DNA from: Salinisphaeraceae bacterium
GTDB taxonomy: Bacteria > Pseudomonadota > Gammaproteobacteria > Nevskiales > Salinisphaeraceae
Assembly: GCA_002683405.1 (NCBI GenBank)
Contig: NYTH01000026.1
Span: 1 to 34,713 of the forward strand
Reading direction: 5' to 3'
DNA length: 34,713 nt
Position numbers and translations under genes: made by a program. Below, in pieces: positions 16,310 through 24,493 of this stretch (position 1 is the first letter of the stretch; every line of letters starts with the position of its first letter). The notes beneath the pieces are model-generated. The model made no database searches. It saw nothing but the letters and a program-made list of their open reading frames with translations, and was not told the origin of the DNA.

Positions 16310-16693
16310 ATGACCGACCACTTCATGCGCCAGGCGCTGTGGGCCACGGCGATATACAACACCGGTGCGGCCCTGGCCTTTCTGTTCCCGGGCAGCCTGG
16401 GCGCACTCGTCGGGCTGCCCGCCGATGCGCCGCTGCTGCACGGCGTCTTCCTGGCCCTTTTCATTCAGGGATTCGGCGTGCTCTACGGCTGGCTGGCCCT
16501 GTCGGAGCGGATTGATCGCGGCCTGGTGGCGTTTTCCGGTCTGATGAAGGCAAGCGTGTTCCTGCTTTTCCTGACGCTCTGGATCACCGGCCACGCCGGG
16601 GTTCTGCTGGTGCTCGTCGGCATTGGCGATCTGGCCTTCGCAATCATTTTTCACCGCTGGCTCAAGGCCTCAGCCGAACCGGCGCCTGCCTGA
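16310..16693 (+). CDS. Small four-helix membrane protein
   Basis: The 127-residue protein has four hydrophobic segments, at about 9-29, 42-62, 72-92 and 96-115, and no soluble domain. No catalytic or metal motif is evident. The pattern is like DoxX or DUF-type small membrane proteins, but I cannot assign a family. GGGGAG precedes the start. It lies 29 bases after the hydrolase and 21 bases before the DUF1330-like gene, so it is likely the middle gene of an AraC-controlled operon. Confidence 0.75.
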   Translation: MTDHFMRQALWATAIYNTGAALAFLFPGSLGALVGLPADAPLLHGVFLALFIQGFGVLYGWLALSERIDRGLVAFSGLMKASVFLLFLTLWITGHAGVLLVLVGIGDLAFAIIFHRWLKASAEPAPA

Positions 16694-16714
16694 CAAACTC
16701 GACGGGAGACAGCG

Positions 16715-17038
16715 ATGACGCAACCGGTGTACGCGCTCAATCTGTTCAACGTGGCCAGCAAGGCCGAATACCTGGCCTACTCGAAACGCTCCGCCCGGGA
16801 GGTGGAACGGCACGGCGGTCGAGTGGTCGCGCTGGGTCGCTTTCGGCAGGCAGCGAAGCAGAGCATCGAACCGCGCTCGGTCATGATCGTGGTGGAATGG
16901 GAATCGATGCAGGCATTCGAAAACTACTGCAGCGACCCCGAACTGGCCGATCTGCATCCGCACCGCGAAAACGGCACGTCGGATTACGTCTGGCACCTGT
17001 TCGACAAGCTCGATGACCTGCGGCCGATTCTCAAATAG
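16715..17038 (+). CDS. DUF1330-like small protein (dimeric alpha-beta barrel)
   Basis: The 107-residue protein begins VYALNLFNVASKAEYLAYSKRSAREVERHGGRVVALGRF in character: a strand, a helix, then GGR-V as in DUF1330 and related ABM/ferredoxin-like barrels. SVMIVVEWESMQAFENYCSDPE fits the second strand-helix half. Such proteins are often small dimers with unclear or monooxygenase-related roles. CGGGAGAC sits before the ATG. It is the last gene of the operon with the hydrolase and the membrane protein. Confidence 0.72.
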   Translation: MTQPVYALNLFNVASKAEYLAYSKRSAREVERHGGRVVALGRFRQAAKQSIEPRSVMIVVEWESMQAFENYCSDPELADLHPHRENGTSDYVWHLFDKLDDLRPILK

Positions 17039-17083
17039 TCGCCTGGCCGATACAGCACCGCGAGTCGGGACAACCGGACCGGT

Positions 17084-17626
17084 CTACCACTTCATCATGG
17101 GCGCCGGATTGAGCGGGTGCCGCACAAACCAGCGAGAGGCCTTCTTCACCAGACCCTTGTGAAAGCCCGCGTTGGGCAACGCCGCCGTCACCTGCGCGAA
17201 ATAGACTTTCGATACATCGAACTTGAACAGCCCCAGCGAAAAGTCCACCAGGTCGCCGCGGCGGAACACCTCCACCAGCGGATATCGCGCGTCACGATAG
17301 GCCCGCAGCTTGTGATGCTCTGAAATCATCAGGCCGATTTCGTCCGACCAGGCCTCCAGCCCTGCCCGGGCACAGTAATCCTGCGCCAGCCTCACGGACG
17401 GGTCGATGTAGTCGATGCTGCGCTCCGTCCAGATGCCGAGATCATGAAATACGCCGGCAATGAAGACTTTCTCGCGCTCCTGCTCGTCACAATCCCGCAG
17501 CGCCAGACAGAAATGCACCATGCGGTAAACATGATTGCGGTAGCCGGCGTAATCCTCGCCGATGACCGCCTGCCAGGGTTCGAAAAGCGCTTCAAGCGCC
17601 GGTATCTCGGTCTGTACCTCGGCCAT
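17084..17626 (-). CDS. HD-domain protein (putative metal-dependent phosphohydrolase)
   Basis: The 180-residue protein shows the HD-superfamily pattern: His32 (NHVYRM), His61-Asp62 (AGVFHDLGIWTE) and a later His (ISEHHKLR, 104-105), with an Asp in RRGDLVDFS. These residues normally bind one or two divalent metals for phosphate ester hydrolysis. ATG 17626 is chosen over the upstream frame because AGGACAA precedes it at normal spacing. Substrate is unknown. It sits 86 bases upstream of nothing obvious in the same pathway; the CoA dehydrogenase gene at 17712 follows on the same strand on its 5' side. Confidence 0.8.
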   Translation of the reverse strand: MAEVQTEIPALEALFEPWQAVIGEDYAGYRNHVYRMVHFCLALRDCDEQEREKVFIAGVFHDLGIWTERSIDYIDPSVRLAQDYCARAGLEAWSDEIGLMISEHHKLRAYRDARYPLVEVFRRGDLVDFSLGLFKFDVSKVYFAQVTAALPNAGFHKGLVKKASRWFVRHPLNPAPMMKW

Positions 17627-17711
17627 GGCGGCTTGTCCTATCGATGACTGTCGGTTCGATCGTATCGCGCGGCGATAAGCCACGGAAGAGGCATGCCCGC
17701 CCTCGCCCGCC

Positions 17712-19223
17712 TCAGCCGCGGGCGGCGTCCTCGGTCAGCAGGGACGCGCCCAGCGCGACGCGGCGGCGCAGCCAGAGGCTCGGACGGTAGCGCGGATCGC
17801 CCGTGGTCGCCTGCATGTTTTCCAGAATGGCAAGCACCCGGGCCGGGCCAATCTGTTCACCCAGCGTGAGCGGTCCGGCCGGGTACCCCAGCCCCAGGCG
17901 CACCGCGTCCTCGATATCCTGCACGCTGGCAATGCCGCGCTGCGCAATATTCGTGGCGATGTTGACGATCATGGCCAGCACGCGCTGCACCACGAACCCC
18001 GGGCTGTCGCTGATGACCGTGACGCCCGGCCCCGGCGCCAGCAGCGCGTGCGCTGCATCGCGGACAGCGACGTCGGTGAGAATGCTCAGCATGAGCGTGC
18101 GGTGACGGTCCAGACCGGGCAGCGGGTCCACGGCCACGGTTCGGCGGGCATCATAGCCGCGGCTGGCGCAGACACTGCTCACGTCCTCGCCCCAGGGCTG
18201 CACGATGATCACGTCCGCCGTGGCGGCATCCCGCGCCACTTCAGCGCCGGCATTCGATACAAGCTCGAGCAACGCACGGCGCTCGGGCGCCTCTTCGGCC
18301 ACCCAGAAGCGGCAATCGGCGGGCATGTCCGGCGTTTTCGGCTCCGGCGGCTCCTGCTTGCGGCCGTTTTCGTAGCGGTGCCAGCCCTCGCCCGTCTTGC
18401 GGCCATACAGACCGGCCGCCACGCGGGGCGGCACCAGCGACGATGGCCGAAAGCGCGGCTCCTGCTGAAAGTCGTTGTAGATGGTCACCATCGCCTTGCC
18501 GGAAATATCCAGCCCGGTCAGATCGAGCAGTTCGAGCGGACCCATCCGGAAACCACCGGCCAGCCGCATGATGCGGTCGATGTCCGGCACCGCGCAGACC
18601 TGATCCTCGAGGCAGCGGAAGGCTTCGGTGTAGTAACCGCGACCGGCATGATTGACGAGGAACCCGGGTTGATCGGCGGCGATCACCGCGCGGTGCCCGG
18701 CCGACTCGGTAAGCGCCACCAAGGTATCGACCACGGCGGCGTCGGTGCGCACGGCCGAGATGATCTCGACCACCTTCATCAGCGGTACGGGATTGAAGAA
18801 ATGCATGCCCGCAACCCGCTCGGGGTGCCGGCATTCGGCCGCAATGGCCGACACCAGCAGGGACGAGGTGTTGCTGGCGATGATCGCCTCCGACGCGACC
18901 ACTGCTTCGATATCGGCGAACACCGTCTGCTTGACCGACAGATCCTCCACGATGGCCTCGATCACCAGGTCGCAATCCGCCAGGCCGTCAAGCGAATCAA
19001 CCTTGTGGATACGGGCGATGATCGCGTCCGCTTCGCTGTCGGAGAGGCGCTCCTTTTCGACCAGCCGCGTGATCATGCCGCGCACGAACTCGATGGCCTC
19101 ATCGGCCGCACCGTCGGCGGCGTCGTAGCAATGAACCGTCTGGCCGGCGCTGGCAAACAGCTGCAGGATGCCGCGCCCCATGGCGCCTGCGCCCACCACC
19201 CCGATATGCTCGATCTGCTTCAT
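17712..19223 (-). CDS. 3-hydroxyacyl-CoA dehydrogenase (PaaH/PaaC-like)
   Basis: This 503-residue NAD-dependent enzyme oxidises a 3-hydroxyacyl-CoA to the 3-ketoacyl-CoA. The N-terminal Rossmann domain has GAGAMGRG (11-18), SNTSS (117-121) and the catalytic pair His141 (HFFNP) and Glu153. The C-terminal helical domain contains PGFLVNHAGRGYYTEA and LAGGFRMGPLELLDLTGLD, then a second copy of that domain follows. The two-fold C-terminus is typical of PaaH/PaaC-style enzymes, but no phenylacetate genes are nearby. The ATG at 19223 follows AAGGG. It is 23 bases after the hydratase gene stop, so the two are an operon. Confidence 0.92.
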   Translation of the reverse strand: MKQIEHIGVVGAGAMGRGILQLFASAGQTVHCYDAADGAADEAIEFVRGMITRLVEKERLSDSEADAIIARIHKVDSLDGLADCDLVIEAIVEDLSVKQTVFADIEAVVASEAIIASNTSSLLVSAIAAECRHPERVAGMHFFNPVPLMKVVEIISAVRTDAAVVDTLVALTESAGHRAVIAADQPGFLVNHAGRGYYTEAFRCLEDQVCAVPDIDRIMRLAGGFRMGPLELLDLTGLDISGKAMVTIYNDFQQEPRFRPSSLVPPRVAAGLYGRKTGEGWHRYENGRKQEPPEPKTPDMPADCRFWVAEEAPERRALLELVSNAGAEVARDAATADVIIVQPWGEDVSSVCASRGYDARRTVAVDPLPGLDRHRTLMLSILTDVAVRDAAHALLAPGPGVTVISDSPGFVVQRVLAMIVNIATNIAQRGIASVQDIEDAVRLGLGYPAGPLTLGEQIGPARVLAILENMQATTGDPRYRPSLWLRRRVALGASLLTEDAARG

Positions 19224-19246
19224 GTTCAACCCTTGGAGGGGGCCGC

Positions 19247-20014
19247 TCAGCGGCCGGTGAATTCAGGTTTGCGTTTTTCCAGGAACGCCTGCATGCCTTC
19301 AGCCTTGTCTTCGGTATCGAACAGCAGCAGAAACTCACGCCCTTCCAGCGCCAGACCGGCGTTCAGCGGTAGGTCGGCGCCGTCGGCCAGCGAGCGCTTG
19401 ATGGCCGCGATGGCCCGCGGCGGCATCCGCGCGATCTTGCCGGCCAGCTTGCGCGCCGCGTCCAGAGTCTGGCCGTCCTCGGCCAGTTCACTGACCAGGC
19501 CGAGCTGATAGGCGCGATCGCCCGAGAGCTGACCGCCGGTCATGGCGAGCTGGCTGGTCACGTACTTGCCCAGGGCGCGCACCATGCGTTGAGTCCCGCC
19601 GGCACCCGGCATGATGCCCACACCGGCTTCAGGCAATCCGAATCGCGCGGTGGAATCGGCCACGATGATGTCGCACATCAGCGCGACCTCGCAGCCTCCG
19701 CCCAGCGCGTACCCGCTGACCGCGGCAATCATGGGCTTGGGCGCGCGCGCCAGCGGCTCCCAGTACTGGCCCATATTCAGATCCGCCATCTCCCGGCTGT
19801 TCTTCTCTGCGAGCAGGTTCAGATCGGCGCCAGCGGCAAAGACCTTGTCGCCGCCGGTGATGATGACCACGCGCACGCTCTCGTCCGCCATCATCTGCCG
19901 GACTGCGGCCGCGATCTGTTCTCGCATGGGCACGCTCAGTGCATTGAGCTTGTCGGGTCGGTTCAGCGTGATCATGCCGATCGCGCCCTCCGTTTCCGTC
20001 ATGACCATTTCCAT
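19247..20014 (-). CDS. Enoyl-CoA hydratase
   Basis: This crotonase-family protein of 255 residues adds water to 2-enoyl-CoA. The oxyanion-hole motif FAAGADLNLL (about 59-68) and the second hole GYALGGGCE are present. Both catalytic Glu are kept, Glu109 (GGGCEVALMCD) and Glu129 (FGLPEAGVGIMPGAGGTQR), so it should be a hydratase rather than an isomerase. The gene lies directly before the 3-hydroxyacyl-CoA dehydrogenase gene; together they carry out the middle two steps of beta-oxidation. No thiolase or acyl-CoA ligase is in the window. ATGs at 20014 and two codons later are both possible; AGGGAG lies upstream. Confidence 0.92.
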   Translation of the reverse strand: MEMVMTETEGAIGMITLNRPDKLNALSVPMREQIAAAVRQMMADESVRVVIITGGDKVFAAGADLNLLAEKNSREMADLNMGQYWEPLARAPKPMIAAVSGYALGGGCEVALMCDIIVADSTARFGLPEAGVGIMPGAGGTQRMVRALGKYVTSQLAMTGGQLSGDRAYQLGLVSELAEDGQTLDAARKLAGKIARMPPRAIAAIKRSLADGADLPLNAGLALEGREFLLLFDTEDKAEGMQAFLEKRKPEFTGR

Positions 20015-20136
20015 GAAATTCCGGGCTCCCTATTCGTATTACCCAAGCAGACGCTGCCAGCGATTGAGCCGGCCAACGTGAGCCGCGCCGGGGGCATGGC
20101 CAAGACTAACCGGTGATACTGGCGACGGAGGGATAG

Positions 20137-20148
20137 TACGCTAGCGTA
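20137..20148. promoter_or_regulatory. 12-bp palindrome upstream of the hydratase operon (possible operator)
   Basis: TACGCTAGCGTA is a perfect palindrome about 120 bases upstream of the hydratase start. TetR-type regulators of fatty acid breakdown often use such sites, but the length is modest and no known consensus is matched. Confidence 0.3.
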
Positions 20149-20190
20149 TCGAAAACTGCAGCCCAATCGGCTGTGCAGCGCCCGGGGGCG

Positions 20191-22392
20191 TCAGGCCGAC
20201 GGCGTGAGCTGCACGTCCACCGACTTGAAGGCCGGGGTCTGACTGCGCGGGTCGCGGGCGCGGCCGACGAGCACGTTGGCTTCCGGAAAATAGGCCATCA
20301 GGCTGCCTGCGGGCAGGTCAAATTCGAACACCTTGAGCCCGCGCATGACGCCGTGGGCCGACTGCAGGTCGGCCCGGTCACCGGCCCGCAGGCCGCAATC
20401 CGCCAGATCGGCGCGGCCCACCAGTACCGACCAGCGATCATCGGTGCTGCGATAGCTGTCCTCTTCCTCGTACACGATGGTGTTGAACTGGCCTTCGCTG
20501 CGGACCGTCATCAGGGTGAAAGGATAGCCATCCGCCGAGCCGCTGCGCGGCGATGCGTGCACGGCAAACCGCGCCCGACCATCAGCGGTGTTGAAGCGAG
20601 GCTCGTGCAGCAGCCGGCCCGCGATATGAAATTCGTTGTGGCTGTGATCAATGTCGCGCAGCTGCTCGAGACCGGGCACGATCGCCGCGATGGCCTCGCG
20701 CGTGTTGCGGTGCACGCGAAACCGGGAAAAATCCAGACCGCAAACGGGCACCACCTGTTCGGCCAGACGGGTGAGAATCACGGTTTCGGGCCACACCGTG
20801 TCCAGCCGACCGATACCGCCGTCACTCAGGCGGATGTAGTTGAACATGGACTCCTGGGTGGTGGGCTCCCACTCCTCGTCACGCGCGGTCACCGGCAGCA
20901 CGAGCGATTCACCCCGGTCAGCGCCGTGCACGTGCCCGTGGTTCAGGGTGGTCGTGAGAAACAGTTTGAAATCGATCCGGTCAAGCGCGTCCGCGGTCCA
21001 GGCATGCGCGGGCGAAGCGCTATAAAGATTGCCGCCCATGAACAGAGCAAAATCGATCAGGCCAGCGTGCGCGGCTTCCAGACTGGCCAGGGTATCCAAG
21101 CCCTTCGCCCGGGGCAGCCGCACGTCGAATACCTGCTCGATCCGCTCGAATACCTGCTCGGGCAGCACCGGCTTCACGCCGATAGTGCCGATCCCCTGCA
21201 CATTGCTGTGGCCACGCAAGGGCAGCAGCCCGGCGTTGCGCTTGCCGATCATGCCCCGCAGCAGCGCCAGGCTGGTGATGGATTCGATGTTCTGCACGCC
21301 GTGCGCGTGGTGGGTCATCCCCATGCCCCAGGCAAACACCGCATGTTTCGACCGGGCATAGATTGCGGCCACGGCCTCGATGTCCCGGCGGGCAATGCCG
21401 CAGGCGGTTTCGATATCCGCCCAGCGCGTTGCCTCGATGTCCTGCTCGTAGGCCTCAAAGCCCTCGCAGTGATCGGCAATAAAGCCGTGATCCGCGGCGC
21501 CGGCCGCCAGCACCGCCTTGGCGATGCCCTTGAACAGCATGATGTCGCTGCCGATGCGCGGCTGCAGGTAGTGGCTGGCAATGTCGGTGCCGCCCGACAT
21601 CATCGATCGCGCGCTGCGGGGCACGGCAAACTTCACCAGACCGGGTTCACGCGCCGGATTGATGACAACGACGTGCCCGCCACGCTCGCGTAGCGCCTGC
21701 AGCTTGTGAATGAAACGCGGATGGTTGGAGGCCGGATTGGCGCCGATCACGAAGATCAGGTCGCAGCCGGTCAGGTCCTTCAGCTCGACCGTCGCGGTGC
21801 CGGTGCCCACCGTGTTCTTCATGGCCACGCCGGTAGCCTGGTGGCAGTAGAAGGAGCAGTTGTTGACGTTGTTGGTGCCGTAGAGCCGCGCCAGCAGCTG
21901 AAGCACGAAACCGGCCTCGTTGGAGGACCGGCCAGAGGAGTAGAAGAAACTGCGCTCGGGTAGCGTATCCCGCATCGCCTCGGCCGCGCGGTCGATGGCC
22001 TCTTCCCAAGCGATAGGCCGAAAGTGATCTCCGCCTGCCGGCTTGTAGAGCGGCGTGTCCAGACGACCCAGATGCTCGATTTCGCGGCCCGACAGTTCAC
22101 GAAAATCTGCCAGCCCGTGGCGCTCGAACAGCGCATGCGGAATGGGTGGCTGGATATCGGTGGACTGGGCCTGGACGCTCTTGTTGCAGACGGCGGGAAA
22201 CTCGTCCAGCTCGTTGGTCATGCCGCCGTGCTGGCCGCCCATGCCCAGGGCGCAGGCCTTGCAGGTGTTGTTGGATCGCAGCGCCTTGGCCGAATGTCGC
22301 AGACCGATGCGGCGCAGCGTTCCCAGCGTGTAAAGGATTTTCTTGCTGCCGCCGCCTATGACTGCCGGTCTGCTGCCGGGCTTGTCGCTCAT
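20191..22392 (-). CDS. FdhF/YdeP-family molybdopterin oxidoreductase
   Basis: This 733-residue protein belongs to the molybdopterin/MGD oxidoreductases related to formate dehydrogenase. Near the N-terminus C44-x2-C47 (NTCKACALGMGGQHGG) and C69 resemble an Fe-S cluster site, but one Cys of the usual four-Cys pattern is absent. NNCSFYCHQATG puts Cys183-His184 where formate dehydrogenase has its Mo ligand and following His. Cofactor-binding stretches such as VIGANPASNHPR and AWGMGMTHHAHG follow, and the C-terminus has the usual beta-barrel-type domain. A strong GAGGAGGAGAG precedes the ATG. No FdhD or accessory subunit is present here. The substrate is unknown; YdeP is linked to acid resistance in E. 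coli. Confidence 0.9.
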   Translation of the reverse strand: MSDKPGSRPAVIGGGSKKILYTLGTLRRIGLRHSAKALRSNNTCKACALGMGGQHGGMTNELDEFPAVCNKSVQAQSTDIQPPIPHALFERHGLADFRELSGREIEHLGRLDTPLYKPAGGDHFRPIAWEEAIDRAAEAMRDTLPERSFFYSSGRSSNEAGFVLQLLARLYGTNNVNNCSFYCHQATGVAMKNTVGTGTATVELKDLTGCDLIFVIGANPASNHPRFIHKLQALRERGGHVVVINPAREPGLVKFAVPRSARSMMSGGTDIASHYLQPRIGSDIMLFKGIAKAVLAAGAADHGFIADHCEGFEAYEQDIEATRWADIETACGIARRDIEAVAAIYARSKHAVFAWGMGMTHHAHGVQNIESITSLALLRGMIGKRNAGLLPLRGHSNVQGIGTIGVKPVLPEQVFERIEQVFDVRLPRAKGLDTLASLEAAHAGLIDFALFMGGNLYSASPAHAWTADALDRIDFKLFLTTTLNHGHVHGADRGESLVLPVTARDEEWEPTTQESMFNYIRLSDGGIGRLDTVWPETVILTRLAEQVVPVCGLDFSRFRVHRNTREAIAAIVPGLEQLRDIDHSHNEFHIAGRLLHEPRFNTADGRARFAVHASPRSGSADGYPFTLMTVRSEGQFNTIVYEEEDSYRSTDDRWSVLVGRADLADCGLRAGDRADLQSAHGVMRGLKVFEFDLPAGSLMAYFPEANVLVGRARDPRSQTPAFKSVDVQLTPSA

Positions 22393-22483
22393 CTCTCCTC
22401 CTCGCCCGTAATCGGCGACGGAGCGCCGCCGCGTAGGGGTTTTGGATCATCCTACCCCAGTTCGCGGCGGCTGCGGAGGTAGC

Positions 22484-22999
22484 TCAGGCGGTCGATTTTT
22501 CCGGCAGCACCCATTCCCTGCGCGGGAAATGGCAGGTATAGCCTCCGGGAAACTTCTGCAGATAATCCTGGTGTTCGGGCTCGGCTTCCCAGAAATCCCC
22601 GGCCGGCTCGACCTCCGTCACCACCGGGCCCGGCCAGCGCCCCGAGGCTTCGACGTCGGCGATGGTCTGCTCGGCGACCTCGCGCTGAGCCTGACTGTCG
22701 TAATAAATCGCGGACCGATAGCTGGCGCCGCGATCGTTGCCCTGACGATTGGGCGTGGTCGGATCGTGGAGCTGGAAAAACAGCTCCAGCAGCTGCCGGT
22801 AGCCGAGCACGTCCGGATCGAAGATGACCTCTACCGCCTCGGCGTGGTTGCCGTGATTGCGATAGGTCGCATTCGGAATCTCGCCACCGGAATACCCGCA
22901 GCGAGTCGAGACAACGCCCGGCTGCTGGCGGATGAGCTCCTGAACACCCCAGAAGCAACCGCCGGCCAGGATGGCGCGTTCGGTTCGGGAATCGGTCAT
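22484..22999 (-). CDS. msrA: Peptide-methionine (S)-S-oxide reductase
   Basis: MsrA repairs methionine-S-sulfoxide in proteins and free Met. The active-site motif GGCFWG puts the catalytic Cys at 15; substrate residues follow in [24 protein letters not shown]. The length (171 residues) is normal and there is no signal peptide, so it is cytoplasmic. Its ATG overlaps the msrB stop in ATGA, so translation of the two is coupled, giving a unit that repairs both sulfoxide isomers. Confidence 0.96.
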   Translation of the reverse strand: MTDSRTERAILAGGCFWGVQELIRQQPGVVSTRCGYSGGEIPNATYRNHGNHAEAVEVIFDPDVLGYRQLLELFFQLHDPTTPNRQGNDRGASYRSAIYYDSQAQREVAEQTIADVEASGRWPGPVVTEVEPAGDFWEAEPEHQDYLQKFPGGYTCHFPRREWVLPEKSTA

Positions 23000-23451
23000 T
23001 TCATGGCTCCTTCGGTGTCGAACAGGGCCAGGTAGTCGCCGTAGCCGTGCTGCTCGAGTTCGTCACGGTGAATGAATCGCAGCGATGCCGAGTTGATGCA
23101 ATACCGAAGTCCGCCGGCTTCGCGCGGCCCGTCGGGAAAAACGTGGCCCAGATGGCTGTCGCCGTGCGCGGATCGCACTTCCGTACGCTTCATGCCCAGG
23201 CTGCTGTCGCTGTGCTCGCGCACGTTGCCGTGCTCCACGGGCCGCGTGAAACTCGGCCAGCCGGTGCCGGAGTCGAACTTGTGCAGCGACGCAAACAGCG
23301 GCTCGCCCGACACCACGTCAACGTAAAGACCGGGGCGCTTGTTGTCCCAGTATTCGTTCTCGAAGGGCCGCTCGGTGCCGTCTTCCTGAGTCACGCGATA
23401 CTGCTCGGGATTCAGCGCCGAAACGGCCTGGGGATTCTTCTCATAGCTCAT
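22996..23451 (-). CDS. msrB: Peptide-methionine (R)-S-oxide reductase
   Basis: MsrB reduces methionine-R-sulfoxide. The 151-residue protein has [10 protein letters not shown] (59-68), [13 protein letters not shown] (93-105) and the catalytic Cys118 in [12 protein letters not shown]. The two CxxC pairs of zinc-binding MsrB proteins are absent, so this is the zinc-free form. GGAGGAG lies well placed before ATG 23451, and a longer upstream frame is not needed. The gene is upstream of msrA (four-base overlap) and divergent from purU. Confidence 0.95.
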   Translation of the reverse strand: MSYEKNPQAVSALNPEQYRVTQEDGTERPFENEYWDNKRPGLYVDVVSGEPLFASLHKFDSGTGWPSFTRPVEHGNVREHSDSSLGMKRTEVRSAHGDSHLGHVFPDGPREAGGLRYCINSASLRFIHRDELEQHGYGDYLALFDTEGAMK

Positions 23452-23502
23452 GCTCAGCCACTCCTCCGGAATGATTTTCTCTGGCCCTACTTCATAACTG
23501 CG

Positions 23503-23508
23503 TACAAT
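23503..23508 (+). promoter_or_regulatory. Possible -10 element for purU
   Basis: TACAAT lies 68 bases upstream of the purU ATG in the msrB/purU divergent gap. No good -35 sequence is found 16-18 bases before it, so it is a weak call. Confidence 0.25.
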
Positions 23509-23575
23509 CGCGGCCAATTCAAGTCGGCACGGGTCGGCCACTTCGGCTCGCCATTCACAAGTATCAGGACGCATC

Positions 23576-24451
23576 ATGACAGGCATGGGCGGCGAACGGC
23601 ATCGCTATTACACCCTGCGCTTCTCCTGCCCCGACCGTACCGGCATCGTCGCCCGGGTGTCGGGCTTTCTGGCCGACCACGGCGGCTGGATTCTGCGTTC
23701 CAGCCAGCACGCCGATGAGGACACCCAGCGCTTTTTCATGCGCGTGGAGGTCAAGGCGGATTCCCTGCCTTTCGAGCCGGACGCGCTGCGTGAGCATTTT
23801 GCGCCCGTCGCCCGTGAATTCGACATGGACTGGCTGATCAGCGACAGCGCGGTGAAAAAACGGGTGGTGATCCTGGTGTCCAGACAGCTGCACTGCCTGT
23901 ACGACCTGCTGGAGCGCTGGCAGTGCCGGGAAATCGATATCGACATCCCCTGCGTCATCTCCAACCACGAAGACGCCCGGGGTCTGGTGGAGTGGCACGG
24001 CATCCCTTTTCACCACGTGCCCGTCACCGCAAACACCAAGCCGGAAGCCTTCGCCGAGATCGACCGGCTGTTTGCCGAGTCCGGCGGCGACACCATGGTG
24101 CTCGCCCGCTATATGCAGATTCTATCGCCCGCGCTGTGCGCGAAGTATCTGGGCCGCATCCTGAACATTCACCACAGCTTCCTGCCCAGTTTCGTGGGGG
24201 CCAGACCCTACGAACAGGCCTACTATCGCGGCGTGAAGCTCATTGGCGCGACCTGTCACTACGTGACCGAGGAACTGGACCAGGGCCCCATCATCGAGCA
24301 GGACGTCATGCGCATCGGCCATGGCGACACCGTCCGCGACCTGATCCGTTTCGGCAAGGACATCGAGAAGATGGTGCTCGCCCGGGGCCTGCGCAACCAC
24401 CTGGAAGATCGGGTGCTGGTCAACGGCAACCGCACGGTGGTGCTGCGCTGA
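23576..24451 (+). CDS. purU: Formyltetrahydrofolate deformylase
   Basis: PurU hydrolyses 10-formyl-THF to THF and formate, balancing one-carbon units. The N-terminal ACT domain (about 10-90) starts with [18 protein letters not shown], and the C-terminal formyltransferase-fold domain holds the catalytic residues Asn197 and His199 ([10 protein letters not shown]) and Asp235 ([10 protein letters not shown]). The 291-residue length is normal. AGGA lies before the ATG at 23576. It is divergent from msrB and convergent with the DUF900 gene. Formate release and the formate dehydrogenase-like protein nearby are on opposite strands, so any link is speculative. Confidence 0.95.
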   Translation: MTGMGGERHRYYTLRFSCPDRTGIVARVSGFLADHGGWILRSSQHADEDTQRFFMRVEVKADSLPFEPDALREHFAPVAREFDMDWLISDSAVKKRVVILVSRQLHCLYDLLERWQCREIDIDIPCVISNHEDARGLVEWHGIPFHHVPVTANTKPEAFAEIDRLFAESGGDTMVLARYMQILSPALCAKYLGRILNIHHSFLPSFVGARPYEQAYYRGVKLIGATCHYVTEELDQGPIIEQDVMRIGHGDTVRDLIRFGKDIEKMVLARGLRNHLEDRVLVNGNRTVVLR

Positions 24452-24452
24452 T

Positions 24453-24487
24453 CCCGTCGTGAGGGCAGCCGGCCGGGCCGCGACGGG
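24453..24487. terminator. Possible bidirectional hairpin between purU and the DUF900 gene
   Basis: The arms CCCGTCG (24453-24459) and CGACGGG (24481-24487) pair perfectly and sit just after the purU stop and before the end of the convergent DUF900 gene. No T-run follows on either strand, so termination would be weak or Rho-dependent. Confidence 0.35.
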
Positions 24488-24493
24488 CCGGCC

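Noticed and set aside
17712-20014. Phenylacetate catabolic operon
   Set aside because: Only the dehydrogenase and hydratase are present; no PaaABCDE, PaaK, PaaG or PaaJ, so the Paa resemblance is at enzyme-family level only.
20173-21693. Long plus-strand open frame opposite the molybdoenzyme gene
   Set aside because: The protein encoded on the minus strand has clear motifs over the same stretch; the opposite frame has none.
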